NCBI RefSeq assembly: GCF_020616555.1
Contig: NZ_CP085173.1
Coordinates: 2,611,001 to 2,675,000, forward strand
Source: Streptomyces longhuiensis
GTDB lineage: Bacteria > Actinomycetota > Actinomycetes > Streptomycetales > Streptomycetaceae
Reading direction: 5' to 3'
Length of the DNA stretch: 64,000 nucleotides
Below the pieces are notes generated by a model. That model ran no database searches. It had not been told where the DNA came from and saw nothing but the letters and a program-made list of their open reading frames with translations. The translations under genes and the position numbers were made by a program. Positions 53,426 through 64,000 of the stretch are shown here, piece after piece (within the stretch, counting starts at the first letter, position 1; each line of letters starts with the position of its first letter).

Positions 53426-54450
53426 ATCCGGCCGGCCTTCCGCTCGGAGACCAGGAGCCACAGCAGATAGACACCGCCAATGACTCCGGTGACCACTCCG
53501 ACGGGCAGCTGGTCGGCCCCGAAGGCGCGCTGCGAGATCCAGTCGGCGGTGACGAGCAGGGCCGCGCCCATGCACATGGACGCCGCGATGTTCGGACCGG
53601 GCGAGCGGGTCAGCCGCCGGGCCAGCTGGGGGGCGGTCAGCGCGACGAATCCGACGGGTCCCGCGGCGGCGGTGGCCGCGGCGGTGAGCAGCACGGCGGC
53701 CACGAGCAGGACGAGCCGCGTCCGCTCGACGCGCACCCCGAGCGCGTTCGCCACGTCGTCGCCCATCTCCAGCATGCGCAGCGGCCGCGCGTACGTGAGG
53801 ACGACGGGTACGAGGACGGCACACAGGGCGAGCAGGGGCCAGACCTGGTTCCAGTCGCGGCCGTCGAGCGATCCCGTCATCCAGACCGTCGCGCGGGCGG
53901 CGTCGACGATGTCCGCCTTGGTCAGCAGATAGCCGTTGACCGCGGTCATGACGGCGGACATTCCGATGCCGACCAGGACGAGCCGGTAGCCGTGCACGCC
54001 TCGCTTCCAGGCGAGCAGATAGATGGCGAACCCGGTCACCAGCCCGCCGACGAGCGCCCCGAGCGCGACCTGGACGGCGCTCCCCGAGAACAGCACGATC
54101 ATGACGAGCGCACCGGCCGTGGAGCCCTGACCGAGGCCGAGAATGTCCGGACTGCCCAGCGGGTTGCGGGAGATGGCCTGGAAGAGCGCGCCGCCGAGCG
54201 CGAGCGCCGCGCCCACGAGGAGGCCCACGAGGACCCTGGGCAGCCGCAGCTCGTTGACGATGAACTCCTGCCCCGCGTCACCGTTGCCGAGCAGCGTACG
54301 GATCACGTCAGTGGCGGAGATGGGGAAGTCGCCGGTGCCGATCAGCGCGACGCTCGCGGCGAGCGCGACGCACAGCAGTACGAGGACGATCACGAACGCG
54401 CGGATGTCGAGGCGCAGGGAGATCCCGCCCCGGGTACGGATCGCCTTCAC
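53422..54450 (-). CDS. FecCD-family siderophore ABC permease
   Basis: This 342-residue permease has about ten helices, with LRLPRVLVGLLVGAALALGGALFQAISRNPLGSPDILG (the FecCD signature around GAxLxxxGxxxQxxxRNPLxxPxxLG) and LGVRVERTRLVLLVAAVLLTA as coupling region. The GTG start overlaps the first permease stop (GTGA). It pairs with the next gene to form the pore. Confidence 0.92.
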   Translation of the reverse strand: MKAIRTRGGISLRLDIRAFVIVLVLLCVALAASVALIGTGDFPISATDVIRTLLGNGDAGQEFIVNELRLPRVLVGLLVGAALALGGALFQAISRNPLGSPDILGLGQGSTAGALVMIVLFSGSAVQVALGALVGGLVTGFAIYLLAWKRGVHGYRLVLVGIGMSAVMTAVNGYLLTKADIVDAARATVWMTGSLDGRDWNQVWPLLALCAVLVPVVLTYARPLRMLEMGDDVANALGVRVERTRLVLLVAAVLLTAAATAAAGPVGFVALTAPQLARRLTRSPGPNIAASMCMGAALLVTADWISQRAFGADQLPVGVVTGVIGGVYLLWLLVSERKAGRI

Positions 54451-55490
54451 AGCTGGGTGACCTTCCGCCGGCGCACGAGGTAGATGAAGACCGGGCCGCC
54501 GATGATCGCCGTGACGATACCGACCTGGACCTCGGCGGGCCGTGCCACGAGCCGGCCGAGGACGTCCGCGCCGAGCAGCAGTACGGGCGACAGGACAGCG
54601 GAGAACGGCAGGATCCAGCGCAGGTCGGGGCCGGTGAAGGAGCGGACGACGTGCGGCACCATCAGGCCGACGAACACGATGGGCCCGCAGGCGGCGGTCG
54701 CGGCGCCGCACAGCAGCGTGGCAGCCGCCATGGACAGCGCACGCGTCCTGTTCAGGTTCGCGCCGAGGGCACGGGCCGTGTCGTCACCCATCGCCATGGC
54801 GTTGAGCGGCCGCGCGAGCCCGAGGGCGAGCACCGAACCGACGGCGATGAACGGCAGCACCTGCCGGATCGTCGACATGTCGGCGGAGACGAGCGACCCC
54901 ACCGTCCAGAAACGCATCTTGCCGAGCGCCGCATTGTCCATGATCATCACGGCCTGGAGATAGCCGTAGAGCGCGGCGCTGATGGCGGTCCCGGCGAGCG
55001 CGAGCCGCACCGGCGTCGCGCTGCGGGTCCCACCGAGGACGTAGACGAGAACGCCCACGGCCGCGGCCCCGAGGAAGGCGAACCACACATAGCCCGTCAG
55101 CGAGGTGACGCCGAAGAAGCTGACGGCGGTGACGACGGCCGCCGAGGCGCCCATGTTGATGCCGAGGAGCCCGGGGTCGGCCAGCGGGTTACGGGTCAGC
55201 GCCTGGAGGACCGCGCCGGAGAGCCCCAGCGCGACACCGGCGAGGAGCCCGAGCAGCGTGCGCGCGAGCCGCTCGCCGACCACGACGTCGCTGAACGTCC
55301 CGGTGTCGTCGAACAGGCCGTGCCACACCTGGTCCACGGACAGGGGTTTCGCACCGATCGCGATGCTCACGACCAGGAGCAGGAGCAGTACGACGACGGC
55401 TCCGAGGAGTCCGACGGCACGTATCGCCCGGCGGTTCGGGGGCGCGGCGGCGGTGTCCGCGCGCTGTTCGGGGGGACTGTCGACCAACAC
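54447..55490 (-). CDS. FecCD-family siderophore ABC permease
   Basis: This 347-residue permease is the first gene of the three-gene iron importer. The family signature ERLARTLLGLLAGVALGLSGAVLQALTRNPLADPGLLG and the coupling loop LGANLNRTRALSMAAATLL are present. It starts with GTG at 55490, directly next to an iron box on its 5' side, so transcription should be repressed by a DmdR/IdeR regulator when iron is plentiful. No Shine-Dalgarno; a TTG follows the GTG. No substrate-binding protein gene is beside it. Confidence 0.92.
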   Translation of the reverse strand: MLVDSPPEQRADTAAAPPNRRAIRAVGLLGAVVVLLLLLVVSIAIGAKPLSVDQVWHGLFDDTGTFSDVVVGERLARTLLGLLAGVALGLSGAVLQALTRNPLADPGLLGINMGASAAVVTAVSFFGVTSLTGYVWFAFLGAAAVGVLVYVLGGTRSATPVRLALAGTAISAALYGYLQAVMIMDNAALGKMRFWTVGSLVSADMSTIRQVLPFIAVGSVLALGLARPLNAMAMGDDTARALGANLNRTRALSMAAATLLCGAATAACGPIVFVGLMVPHVVRSFTGPDLRWILPFSAVLSPVLLLGADVLGRLVARPAEVQVGIVTAIIGGPVFIYLVRRRKVTQL

Positions 55491-55494
55491 GTGG

Positions 55495-55513
55495 TTAGGT
55501 TAGCCTACCCTCG
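55495..55513. promoter_or_regulatory. DmdR/IdeR-type iron box
   Basis: The sequence TTAGGTTAGCCTACCCTC matches the iron-box consensus TTAGGTTAGGCTAACCTAA in most positions. It lies four bases before the GTG of the siderophore permease, on its upstream side, and covers the likely promoter. Confidence 0.85.
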
Positions 55514-55631
55514 TCGCCCTCTTCGAGGTCGCTACCGAGGGAGAAGCCCGGGAGACACCGGGTGGCACCGTGAAGCTCGGGGAAGCGCAGGGACCCCACC
55601 CGCCGGTACGCGCCTCCCCACCCGCGCCGAC

Positions 55632-56660
55632 TCAAACCCCCAGCCGCGCCAGCGCCTTCGCACCGTCGAGCCCGCAGGTCCCGTCCCCGGCCGCCGTCCA
55701 GGCCGCCGCGCACAGCGCCCGCAGCCCGTCGATCGCCTCGCCGTCCCCCTCCAGCTCAAGACGCTCGTCGCCCGCGGTCGCGACCCAGCCCCCGCACGCG
55801 AACCCATCCCCCCGCGCCACGACCTCCGGCTGTCCCGTGAGCAGCCCCCGCAGATCGACGTCGACATACGTGGGCCGGTGCTGGGGCGGCGCGGCGAGCA
55901 GCTGCGCGCCGTCGGTGACGCCGGTCAGGACGAGCAGCGAGTCCACCTCCCCGTTGAACGCGCCCTCGATGTCCGTGTCGAGGCGGTCCCCGATCACCAA
56001 CGGCCGCTCCGCGCCGGTGCGCAGGATCGTCTCGCGGTGCATCGGAGGCAGCGGCTTGCCGGCCACCTGCGGCTGCGCACCCGTCGCGATTCGGACGACC
56101 TCGACCGCCGCGCCGTTGCCCGGAGCGATGCCGCGCGCGCTCGGAATGGTCAGGTCCGTATTCGAAGCGAACCACGGCACACCGCGCGCGATCGCGTAAC
56201 AGGCCTCCGCGAACCGCCCCCAGGCCAGGTCGGGCCCCCCGTACCCCTGCACCACCGCCACCGGCTCGTCGTCGGCGGAGTCCACCGGCTCGAGCCCGCG
56301 CTCTCGCAGCGCGACCCGCAGCCCCTCCCCGCCGATCACCAACACCCGCGACCCGTCCGGCACTTGCTCACTGATCAGGCGCGCCACGGCCTGCGCCGAC
56401 GTGATGACGTCCGCCGCGTCCGTCGGAATCCCCAGCTCCGTCAGATGCTCGGCCACGGCGTCCGGCGTACGCAGCGCGTTGTTCGTGACGTACGCGAGCC
56501 CCATGCCCGCCCCACGCGCCACGGCGAGCGACTCGGGGGCGTGCGCGATGGCGTCACCGCCCGCGTACACCACCCCGTCGAGGTCGAGCAGCGCCGTGTC
56601 GTACGCCTCGTTCAGCGCCCGCCGACTGCCTTCGGGCCGCGTCCTAACGGTCTGGCTCAT
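55632..56660 (-). CDS. HAD-IIA phosphatase (NagD/phosphoglycolate-type)
   Basis: This 342-residue hydrolase has DTALLDLDGVVYAGG (DxDG nucleophile), AYVTNNALRTP (motif II), and PLVIGDRLDTDIEGAFNG (motif IV). HAD-IIA members dephosphorylate sugar phosphates, phosphoglycolate or nucleotides. AGGAG lies nine bases before the ATG. It is divergent from the DUF1015 gene with 72 bases between. Confidence 0.92.
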   Translation of the reverse strand: MSQTVRTRPEGSRRALNEAYDTALLDLDGVVYAGGDAIAHAPESLAVARGAGMGLAYVTNNALRTPDAVAEHLTELGIPTDAADVITSAQAVARLISEQVPDGSRVLVIGGEGLRVALRERGLEPVDSADDEPVAVVQGYGGPDLAWGRFAEACYAIARGVPWFASNTDLTIPSARGIAPGNGAAVEVVRIATGAQPQVAGKPLPPMHRETILRTGAERPLVIGDRLDTDIEGAFNGEVDSLLVLTGVTDGAQLLAAPPQHRPTYVDVDLRGLLTGQPEVVARGDGFACGGWVATAGDERLELEGDGEAIDGLRALCAAAWTAAGDGTCGLDGAKALARLGV

Positions 56661-56732
56661 TACACATCGCTCCTCGTTCGATCCCACTCCCCCGATCATC
56701 GCTCATGCCACTGACACACATACGATGCAGCA

Positions 56733-58022
56733 ATGAACACTGCAGGTCCCCCAGGTCCGACGGGCAGCGACGGCCTCGACCTGATCCCGTTCAGGGGTGT
56801 GCGTTACGTCCCCGAGCGCGTGGGCAGCCTCGCCGCCGTGACGTCACCCCCGTACGACGTGGTCGTGCGCCCCGACGGCCTGCACCACCTGGAGTCCGCG
56901 GACCCGCACAACATCGTCCGCCTGATCCTCCCGCAGGCCGTCTCCCCGGACACCCGCAACGCCCTCGCGGCCGACACCCTGCGCCACTGGCTGTCCGAGG
57001 GCATCCTGGCGCCCGACGAGATCCCCGCGCTGTACGTCTACGAGCAGCGCGGCGGTGACCATCTCCAGCGCGGCGTCATCGGTGCCCTGCGCCTGTCCGA
57101 GCCGTCCGAAGGGGTCGTCCTGCCCCACGAGGACGTCATGCCGCACGTGGTCGCCGACCGCGCCGGCCTGATGCGCGCCACGGCCGCCAACCTCGAACCC
57201 CTGCTCCTCACCTACCGCAGCGAGGGCAACGCGACGGGCACGACCGCGGTCATCGAACGCACGGTCAAGCGCCCCCCGCTCCTCGCGACGACCACGGAGG
57301 ACGGCTACGCCCACCGCCTGTGGTCGGTCACCGACCCCGCCGAGCTGGCAGAGGTCCGCGCGGACCTCGCCCACCACCAGGCCCTGATCGCGGACGGGCA
57401 CCATCGCTGGGCCACATATCTGCGCCTGCGCTCCGAACAACCGTCCCCCACCCCATGGGACTTCGGCCTCGTCCTCCTCGTGGACACGGCCCGCTACCCA
57501 CTGCGCGTGCGCGCCATCCATCGCCTCCTGCACCGCCTCCCGGTCCCGGACGCCCTGGACGCGCTGAGAGGCTCCTTCCGCCTGCGCGAGGTCCCCGGCC
57601 CGCTGTCGCACGCCCTGGACGCCCTCGCCGACGCGGCCTCCCACGGCAACGCGTTCCTCCTCGCCGGCACCGGCTCCTTCCACCTCGCGGACACCCCGTC
57701 CCCGGACCTCCTGGCCCGTACGATCCCTGCCGACCGCCCGGAGGCCTGGCGCACGCTCGACGCGACGGTCCTGCACTCCACGCTCCTGGAGCATGTCTGG
57801 CGCATCCCCGAGGACGCGCCGGAGCACATCGCGTACATCCATGACGCGGCCGCCACGGTCGCGAAGGCGGAACGTGACGGCGGCACGGCGGTCCTCATGC
57901 ACCCGGTCCGTGAGGAAGTGGTACGCGACCTGGCGCGGCAGGGCGTGACGATGCCCCGCAAGTCGACGTCGTTCGGCCCGAAGCCGGCGACGGGTCTGGT
58001 GCTGCGCACGCTCGCCGACTGA
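56733..58022 (+). CDS. DUF1015 protein
   Basis: This 429-residue cytoplasmic protein matches DUF1015: LIPFRGVRYVPERVGSLAAVTSPPYDVV, HNIVRLILP, ALYVYEQ, RGVIGALRLSEP, PHEDVMP and a conserved IADGHHRW. The HHR motif suggests a serine-kinase or transferase activity; relatives phosphorylate free serine (SbnI/SerK type). TACGAT ends six bases before the ATG, so the message is likely leaderless. A strong bidirectional terminator follows. Confidence 0.88.
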   Translation: MNTAGPPGPTGSDGLDLIPFRGVRYVPERVGSLAAVTSPPYDVVVRPDGLHHLESADPHNIVRLILPQAVSPDTRNALAADTLRHWLSEGILAPDEIPALYVYEQRGGDHLQRGVIGALRLSEPSEGVVLPHEDVMPHVVADRAGLMRATAANLEPLLLTYRSEGNATGTTAVIERTVKRPPLLATTTEDGYAHRLWSVTDPAELAEVRADLAHHQALIADGHHRWATYLRLRSEQPSPTPWDFGLVLLVDTARYPLRVRAIHRLLHRLPVPDALDALRGSFRLREVPGPLSHALDALADAASHGNAFLLAGTGSFHLADTPSPDLLARTIPADRPEAWRTLDATVLHSTLLEHVWRIPEDAPEHIAYIHDAAATVAKAERDGGTAVLMHPVREEVVRDLARQGVTMPRKSTSFGPKPATGLVLRTLAD

Positions 58023-58052
58023 CCGCGCGCCACGCGCGCGTAGGCGCATACG

Positions 58053-58094
58053 ACGAACGGGCGGGACCCCATCGCTGGGATCCCGCCCGTTCGT
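58053..58094. terminator. Bidirectional terminator
   Basis: A 14-bp stem (ACGAACGGGCGGGA/TCCCGCCCGTTCGT) is extended inward by CCCA/TGGG past one mismatch, closing on TCGC. It separates the convergent DUF1015 and TPR genes. Confidence 0.9.
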
Positions 58095-58133
58095 CATGCT
58101 TCGTCAAGCGCGGCCGGCCGTCAGCCGCTGAGC

Positions 58134-60239
58134 TCAGCCCTTGTCGTTCTCGGGCTCGAACTCCTCGTCGTCCTCGTCGTAGAACTCCTCGACGTCCTCG
58201 TCGTCCTCGACCCAGGGCTCGTCGTCGTCACCCGCGGCGGCCTTCGGCCCCGCGACGGCGGCGTCGGGGGCAGCCTCGTCGGAGTCGCTCTCGAAGGCGT
58301 CGACGAACTCGACCCCGTCCATCTCGGCGAGCCGGTCGGACGCGTCGGTGCTGCCGTCCCGGTCGGACTCGACGGCCTTCGCGAACCACTCGCGCGCCTC
58401 GCCCTCACGGCCGGCGGCAAGCAGCGCGTCGGCGTACGCGTACCGCAGACGCGCGGTCCACGGCTGTACGGAGTTCGACGCGAGCTCGGGGCTCTGCAGC
58501 GTCACGATGGCCGCGTCGAGCTGGTCCATGTCACGCCGGGCACCGGCCGCCACGAGCCGCATCTCGACCTGTCCGGCCTTGTCCAGCTTGGCCACCTCGG
58601 GCGCACCGGCCATGTCGAGGGCCTTCTCGGGCCGCCCGAGACCGCGCTCGCAGTCCGCCATGACGGGCCACAGCTCGACGTTGCCGGTCATGCGCCGGGC
58701 GGCGCGGAACTCGGCGAGCGCCTCGCTGAACTTCTGGTTCGCGTACGCGGCGAAGCCGGCGGCCTCGCGCACGGCGGCGACCCTGGAGGCGAGCCGCAGC
58801 GCGATCTTCGAGTACTCGTAGGCCTGCTCGGGGTCCTCGTCGATGAGCTTGGCGACCATCACCAGGTTCTTGGCGACGTCCTCGGCCAGGCCCTTCGGCA
58901 GGCTCTGAAGCTCCTGCCGTACGTCCTTGTCGATCTCGTCGCCGGTGACGTCCTCGGGGATCGGCAGCCGGCGGATGGGCTCGCGGTCGCGGTCACGCTC
59001 GTCGCGGAAGCGGCCACCGCCACGGCGGTCGTCGCGCCCGCGGTCGTCGCGCCCGCGGAACCCTCCGGGACGCCCACCACGGTCGTCACGGCGCGGCCCA
59101 CGGTCGCGGTCGTCACGCGGCCGGTACCCGCCGCCACGGCTGTCGTCACGACGGAAGCCACCACCGCGGCTGTCGTCACGGCGGTCATCGCGCCGGTCAT
59201 CACGACGGTCGTCACGGGGACGGTAGCCCCCACGGTTGTCATCGCGGCGGTCGTCGCGCCGGTCATCACGACGGTCGTCACGGGGACGGTAGCCACCACG
59301 GTCGCTGTCGCGGCGCTCGTCACGTCGGAAGGCCGGGCGGTCGCCACCGGGGCGGTCACCGTCACGACGGGGTCCACGGTCACGGTCGTCACGCGGACGG
59401 AAACCGCCCCCACGGTTGTCACCACCGCGATCATCACGACGGTCGTCGCGACGGACGCCACCACCACGATTGTCGCCACCACGGTCGTCACGGGGACGGT
59501 AGCCACCACGGTCGCTGTCGCGGCGCTCGTCACGTCGGAAGGCCGGGCGGTCGCCACCGGGGCGGTCACCGTCACGACGGGGTCCACGGTCACGGTCGTC
59601 ACGCGGACGGAAACCGCCCCCACGGTTGTCACCACCGCGATCATCACGACGGTCGTCGCGACGGAAGCCACCACCACGGCTGTCGCCACCACGGTCGTCA
59701 CGGGGACGGTAGCCACCGCCACGGTTGTCGCCACCGCGGCTGTCATCGCGACGGAAGCCGCCACCACGGTTGTCATCACGACGGTCGTCACGGGGACGGT
59801 AGCCACCACGGTCGCTGTCACGACGGTCGTCGCGCCGGTTGTCGTCACGGCGGTCATCGCGTCGGAAGGGGGGACGGTCGCCGTCACGGCGGGGTCCACG
59901 GTCGCGGTCGTCACGGGGGCGGTAACCGCCACCGCCACGGTTGTCGCCACCGCGGCTGTCGTCACGGCGGAAGCCGCCACCACGGTTGTCGCCACCGCGG
60001 CTGTCATCGCGACGGTCGTCACGACGGAACGCCGGGCGGTCGCCACCGGGACGGTCACCGTCACGACGGGGACCACGGTCACGGTCGCCGCCGCGGTCGT
60101 CCCGGCGAGGCGCCTGGCCACCGCGGTCGTTGTCGCGTCGCGGTCCGCCTCGGTATCCGCCCCGGTCCCGGTCCCGGTCACCACTGTCCCGGCGTCGCTG
60201 GTCGCGATCCGGTCGCTCATCGGGAGAGTTGGTGGACAT
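58134..60239 (-). CDS. TPR protein with large Arg/Asp/Gly repeat domain
   Basis: This 701-residue protein has an N-terminal region of about 415 residues made of repeats such as RRDDRRDDRGGDNRGGGF and YRPRDDRDRGPRRDGDRP, strongly charged and probably disordered. A helical TPR-like domain follows from about residue 425 (LPKGLAEDVAKNLVMVAKL; AFAAYANQKFSEALAEFRAARRM), and an acidic tail ends DEDDEEFEPENDKG. The repeat part could bind RNA or drive condensation. AGGAG lies six bases before the ATG. It is in the same orientation just after the rRNA terminator, so transcriptional read-through from the rRNA operon could reach it. No established function. Confidence 0.85.
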   Translation of the reverse strand: MSTNSPDERPDRDQRRRDSGDRDRDRGGYRGGPRRDNDRGGQAPRRDDRGGDRDRGPRRDGDRPGGDRPAFRRDDRRDDSRGGDNRGGGFRRDDSRGGDNRGGGGYRPRDDRDRGPRRDGDRPPFRRDDRRDDNRRDDRRDSDRGGYRPRDDRRDDNRGGGFRRDDSRGGDNRGGGYRPRDDRGGDSRGGGFRRDDRRDDRGGDNRGGGFRPRDDRDRGPRRDGDRPGGDRPAFRRDERRDSDRGGYRPRDDRGGDNRGGGVRRDDRRDDRGGDNRGGGFRPRDDRDRGPRRDGDRPGGDRPAFRRDERRDSDRGGYRPRDDRRDDRRDDRRDDNRGGYRPRDDRRDDRRDDRRDDSRGGGFRRDDSRGGGYRPRDDRDRGPRRDDRGGRPGGFRGRDDRGRDDRRGGGRFRDERDRDREPIRRLPIPEDVTGDEIDKDVRQELQSLPKGLAEDVAKNLVMVAKLIDEDPEQAYEYSKIALRLASRVAAVREAAGFAAYANQKFSEALAEFRAARRMTGNVELWPVMADCERGLGRPEKALDMAGAPEVAKLDKAGQVEMRLVAAGARRDMDQLDAAIVTLQSPELASNSVQPWTARLRYAYADALLAAGREGEAREWFAKAVESDRDGSTDASDRLAEMDGVEFVDAFESDSDEAAPDAAVAGPKAAAGDDDEPWVEDDEDVEEFYDEDDEEFEPENDKG
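58985..60210. repeat. Tandem repeats coding the Arg/Asp/Gly domain
   Basis: Degenerate units of about 9-30 bases (CGACGGTCGTCACGGGG-like) repeat throughout, with a larger 210-bp period: 59271-59455 is identical to 59481-59665, and the copy continues with few changes. All three minus-strand frames and several plus-strand frames stay open because of the repetition. Confidence 0.85.
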
Positions 60240-60301
60240 GGGTGACTCCTGTCTTCGGTACCGCAGTCATTCTCGCGCAGCCGGGTAGCCGGCGCGCTTC
60301 G

Positions 60302-60355
60302 ACAAAACAAAAAAGGACCCTTGGTCCCAGCGTGTGTGCTGGGACCAAGGGTCCT
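60302..60355 (-). terminator. rRNA operon terminator
   Basis: An 18-bp perfect stem (60314-60331 with 60338-60355) and a 6-base loop is followed on the minus strand by a run of T residues (TTTTTTGTTTTG). This is a textbook intrinsic terminator. Confidence 0.95.
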
Positions 60356-60364
60356 CTAAAAATT

Positions 60365-60483
60365 GTTCGGCGGCGTCCTACTCTCCCACAGGGTCCCCCC
60401 TGCAGTACCATCGGCGCTTTGAGGCTTAGCTTCCGGGTTCGGAATGTAACCGGGCGTTTCCCTCACGCTATGACCACCGAAAC
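60365..60483 (-). rRNA. rrf: 5S ribosomal RNA
   Basis: The 119-base minus-strand gene begins GTTTCGGTGGTCATAGCG and ends GGACGCCGCCGAAC, with CCGAACCCGGAAGCTAAG at the loop A/B region; ends are estimated from the terminal helix. Confidence 0.93.
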
Positions 60484-60600
60484 CCTATCAGTGTCCCGTT
60501 TCAAGGAAACGGGTTCCCGAACAAGGCAGCGAACAAGCACACTCTTCAATTAAGTAGTGCGGCCGTTCAGCCGACACAATTGTTCGTTATCTGAGAACAA

Positions 60601-60617
60601 ACACAGTGGACGCGAGC
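60601..60617. other. 3' arm of the pre-23S processing stem
   Basis: CACAGTGGACGCGAGCA pairs over 17 bases with 63750-63766 on the other side of the 23S gene, forming the expected RNase III stalk. Confidence 0.8.
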
Positions 60618-60621
60618 AACT

Positions 60622-63744
<3,123 letters not shown>

Positions 63745-64000
63745 ACAGATGCTCGCGTCCACTGTGCAGTTCTCAAACAACGACCAACCACCCATCACCC
63801 CGAACCAGCAGATTCGAGTGCACTGGGGTCGGCACTGAAGGCGACCAATCGGCCGTACCTTCAGACACCCAACAGCGTGCCCGACCCGCTTCCGCCCGGA
63901 GATCATGCTTTCCACGCTCCGAAGAGCAGTACTCACAGCCTCCGACCCGAGAACCCGGTCGAATAGTCAACGTTCCACCCTTGAGCAACCACCGTCGGAC
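63745..64000 (-). other. 16S-23S internal spacer (partial)
   Basis: The 256 bases run to the window edge. No tRNA is present, as in other Streptomyces spacers. The segment next to 23S contains the 5' processing arm at 63750-63766 and GTTCTCA (63769-63775), which pairs with TGAGAAC at 60592-60598. Confidence 0.85.

Noticed and set aside
58985..60210. Repeats resembling a CRISPR array
   Set aside because: The repeats are coding, of irregular short period, without unique spacers, and encode the Arg/Asp/Gly domain.

Overview
The window is a high-GC actinobacterial chromosome segment, almost certainly Streptomyces. The evidence is strong third-position GC bias, many GTG/TTG starts, 4-base stop/start overlaps, a SepF-like cell division paralogue, a LysM/Rpf-type secreted muralytic protein, a DmdR/IdeR-type iron box, and core blocks in the arrangement I know from Streptomyces: der-plsC-cmk-tyrA-aroH, parA-scpA-scpB-rluB, ald, pyrG, tlyA-ppnK-recN. 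All product names come from reading translations and motifs; no database search was run.

Layout. 1-6142: a polar amino-acid-type ABC uptake locus with two permeases, one ATPase, two substrate-binding lipoproteins (one cut by the window edge) and an FAD/NAD(P)-binding protein. The divergent binding protein is preceded by a short ORF resembling the actinobacterial cysteine-attenuator leader peptides, which suggests a sulfur source as cargo. 6205-13000: a Cys-tailed DUF5685-like protein, SepF-like SflA, a 14-helix MFS exporter, a GT-C (PIG-V-like) membrane mannosyltransferase, a PAP2 phosphatase and an I78 inhibitor. 13408-20949: a lone cytochrome oxidase subunit I gene tail-overlapping a WYL regulator, a GT4 glycosyltransferase coupled to a double beta-module protein, an Rpf/LysM protein and two unknowns.

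20979-25440: essential block der, plsC-like, cmk, tyrA and aroH, with overlaps at plsC/cmk and tyrA/aroH. 25585-29479: a YidB-like protein and a compact accessory cluster of two convergent, overlapping pol-beta-type nucleotidyltransferases, an ADP-ribosylglycohydrolase and an NrtR-type Nudix regulator, headed by a 49-bp near-perfect palindrome. I regard this as the most interesting system in the window: a candidate ADP-ribose/RNA-repair module. 29581-34397: a chromosome-organisation operon of parA, a ribbon-helix-helix-like partner, scpA, scpB and a large-subunit pseudouridine synthase. 34744-42889: ald, a TPR/NTPase protein with a degenerate P-loop, an ADP-ribose-type Nudix hydrolase, pyrG and a GH15 enzyme.

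43016-52545: a PucR regulator, then the tlyA-ppnK // recN-(MraY-like)-GT4 series, interrupted by an opposite-strand orphan FtsX-type permease, and an SCP2-like protein. 52529-58022: an iron-regulated FecCD-type ABC importer without a binding protein, an HAD-IIA phosphatase and a DUF1015 protein. 58134-60239: a TPR protein with a huge Arg/Asp/Gly repeat domain. 60302-64000: the 3' part of an rRNA operon on the minus strand (start of the 16S-23S spacer beyond the edge, 23S, 5S, strong terminator). Several genes have a TAnnnT -10 box only 6-8 bases before the start codon, the signature of leaderless mRNAs. I saw no CRISPR, insertion sequence, phage gene or tRNA.
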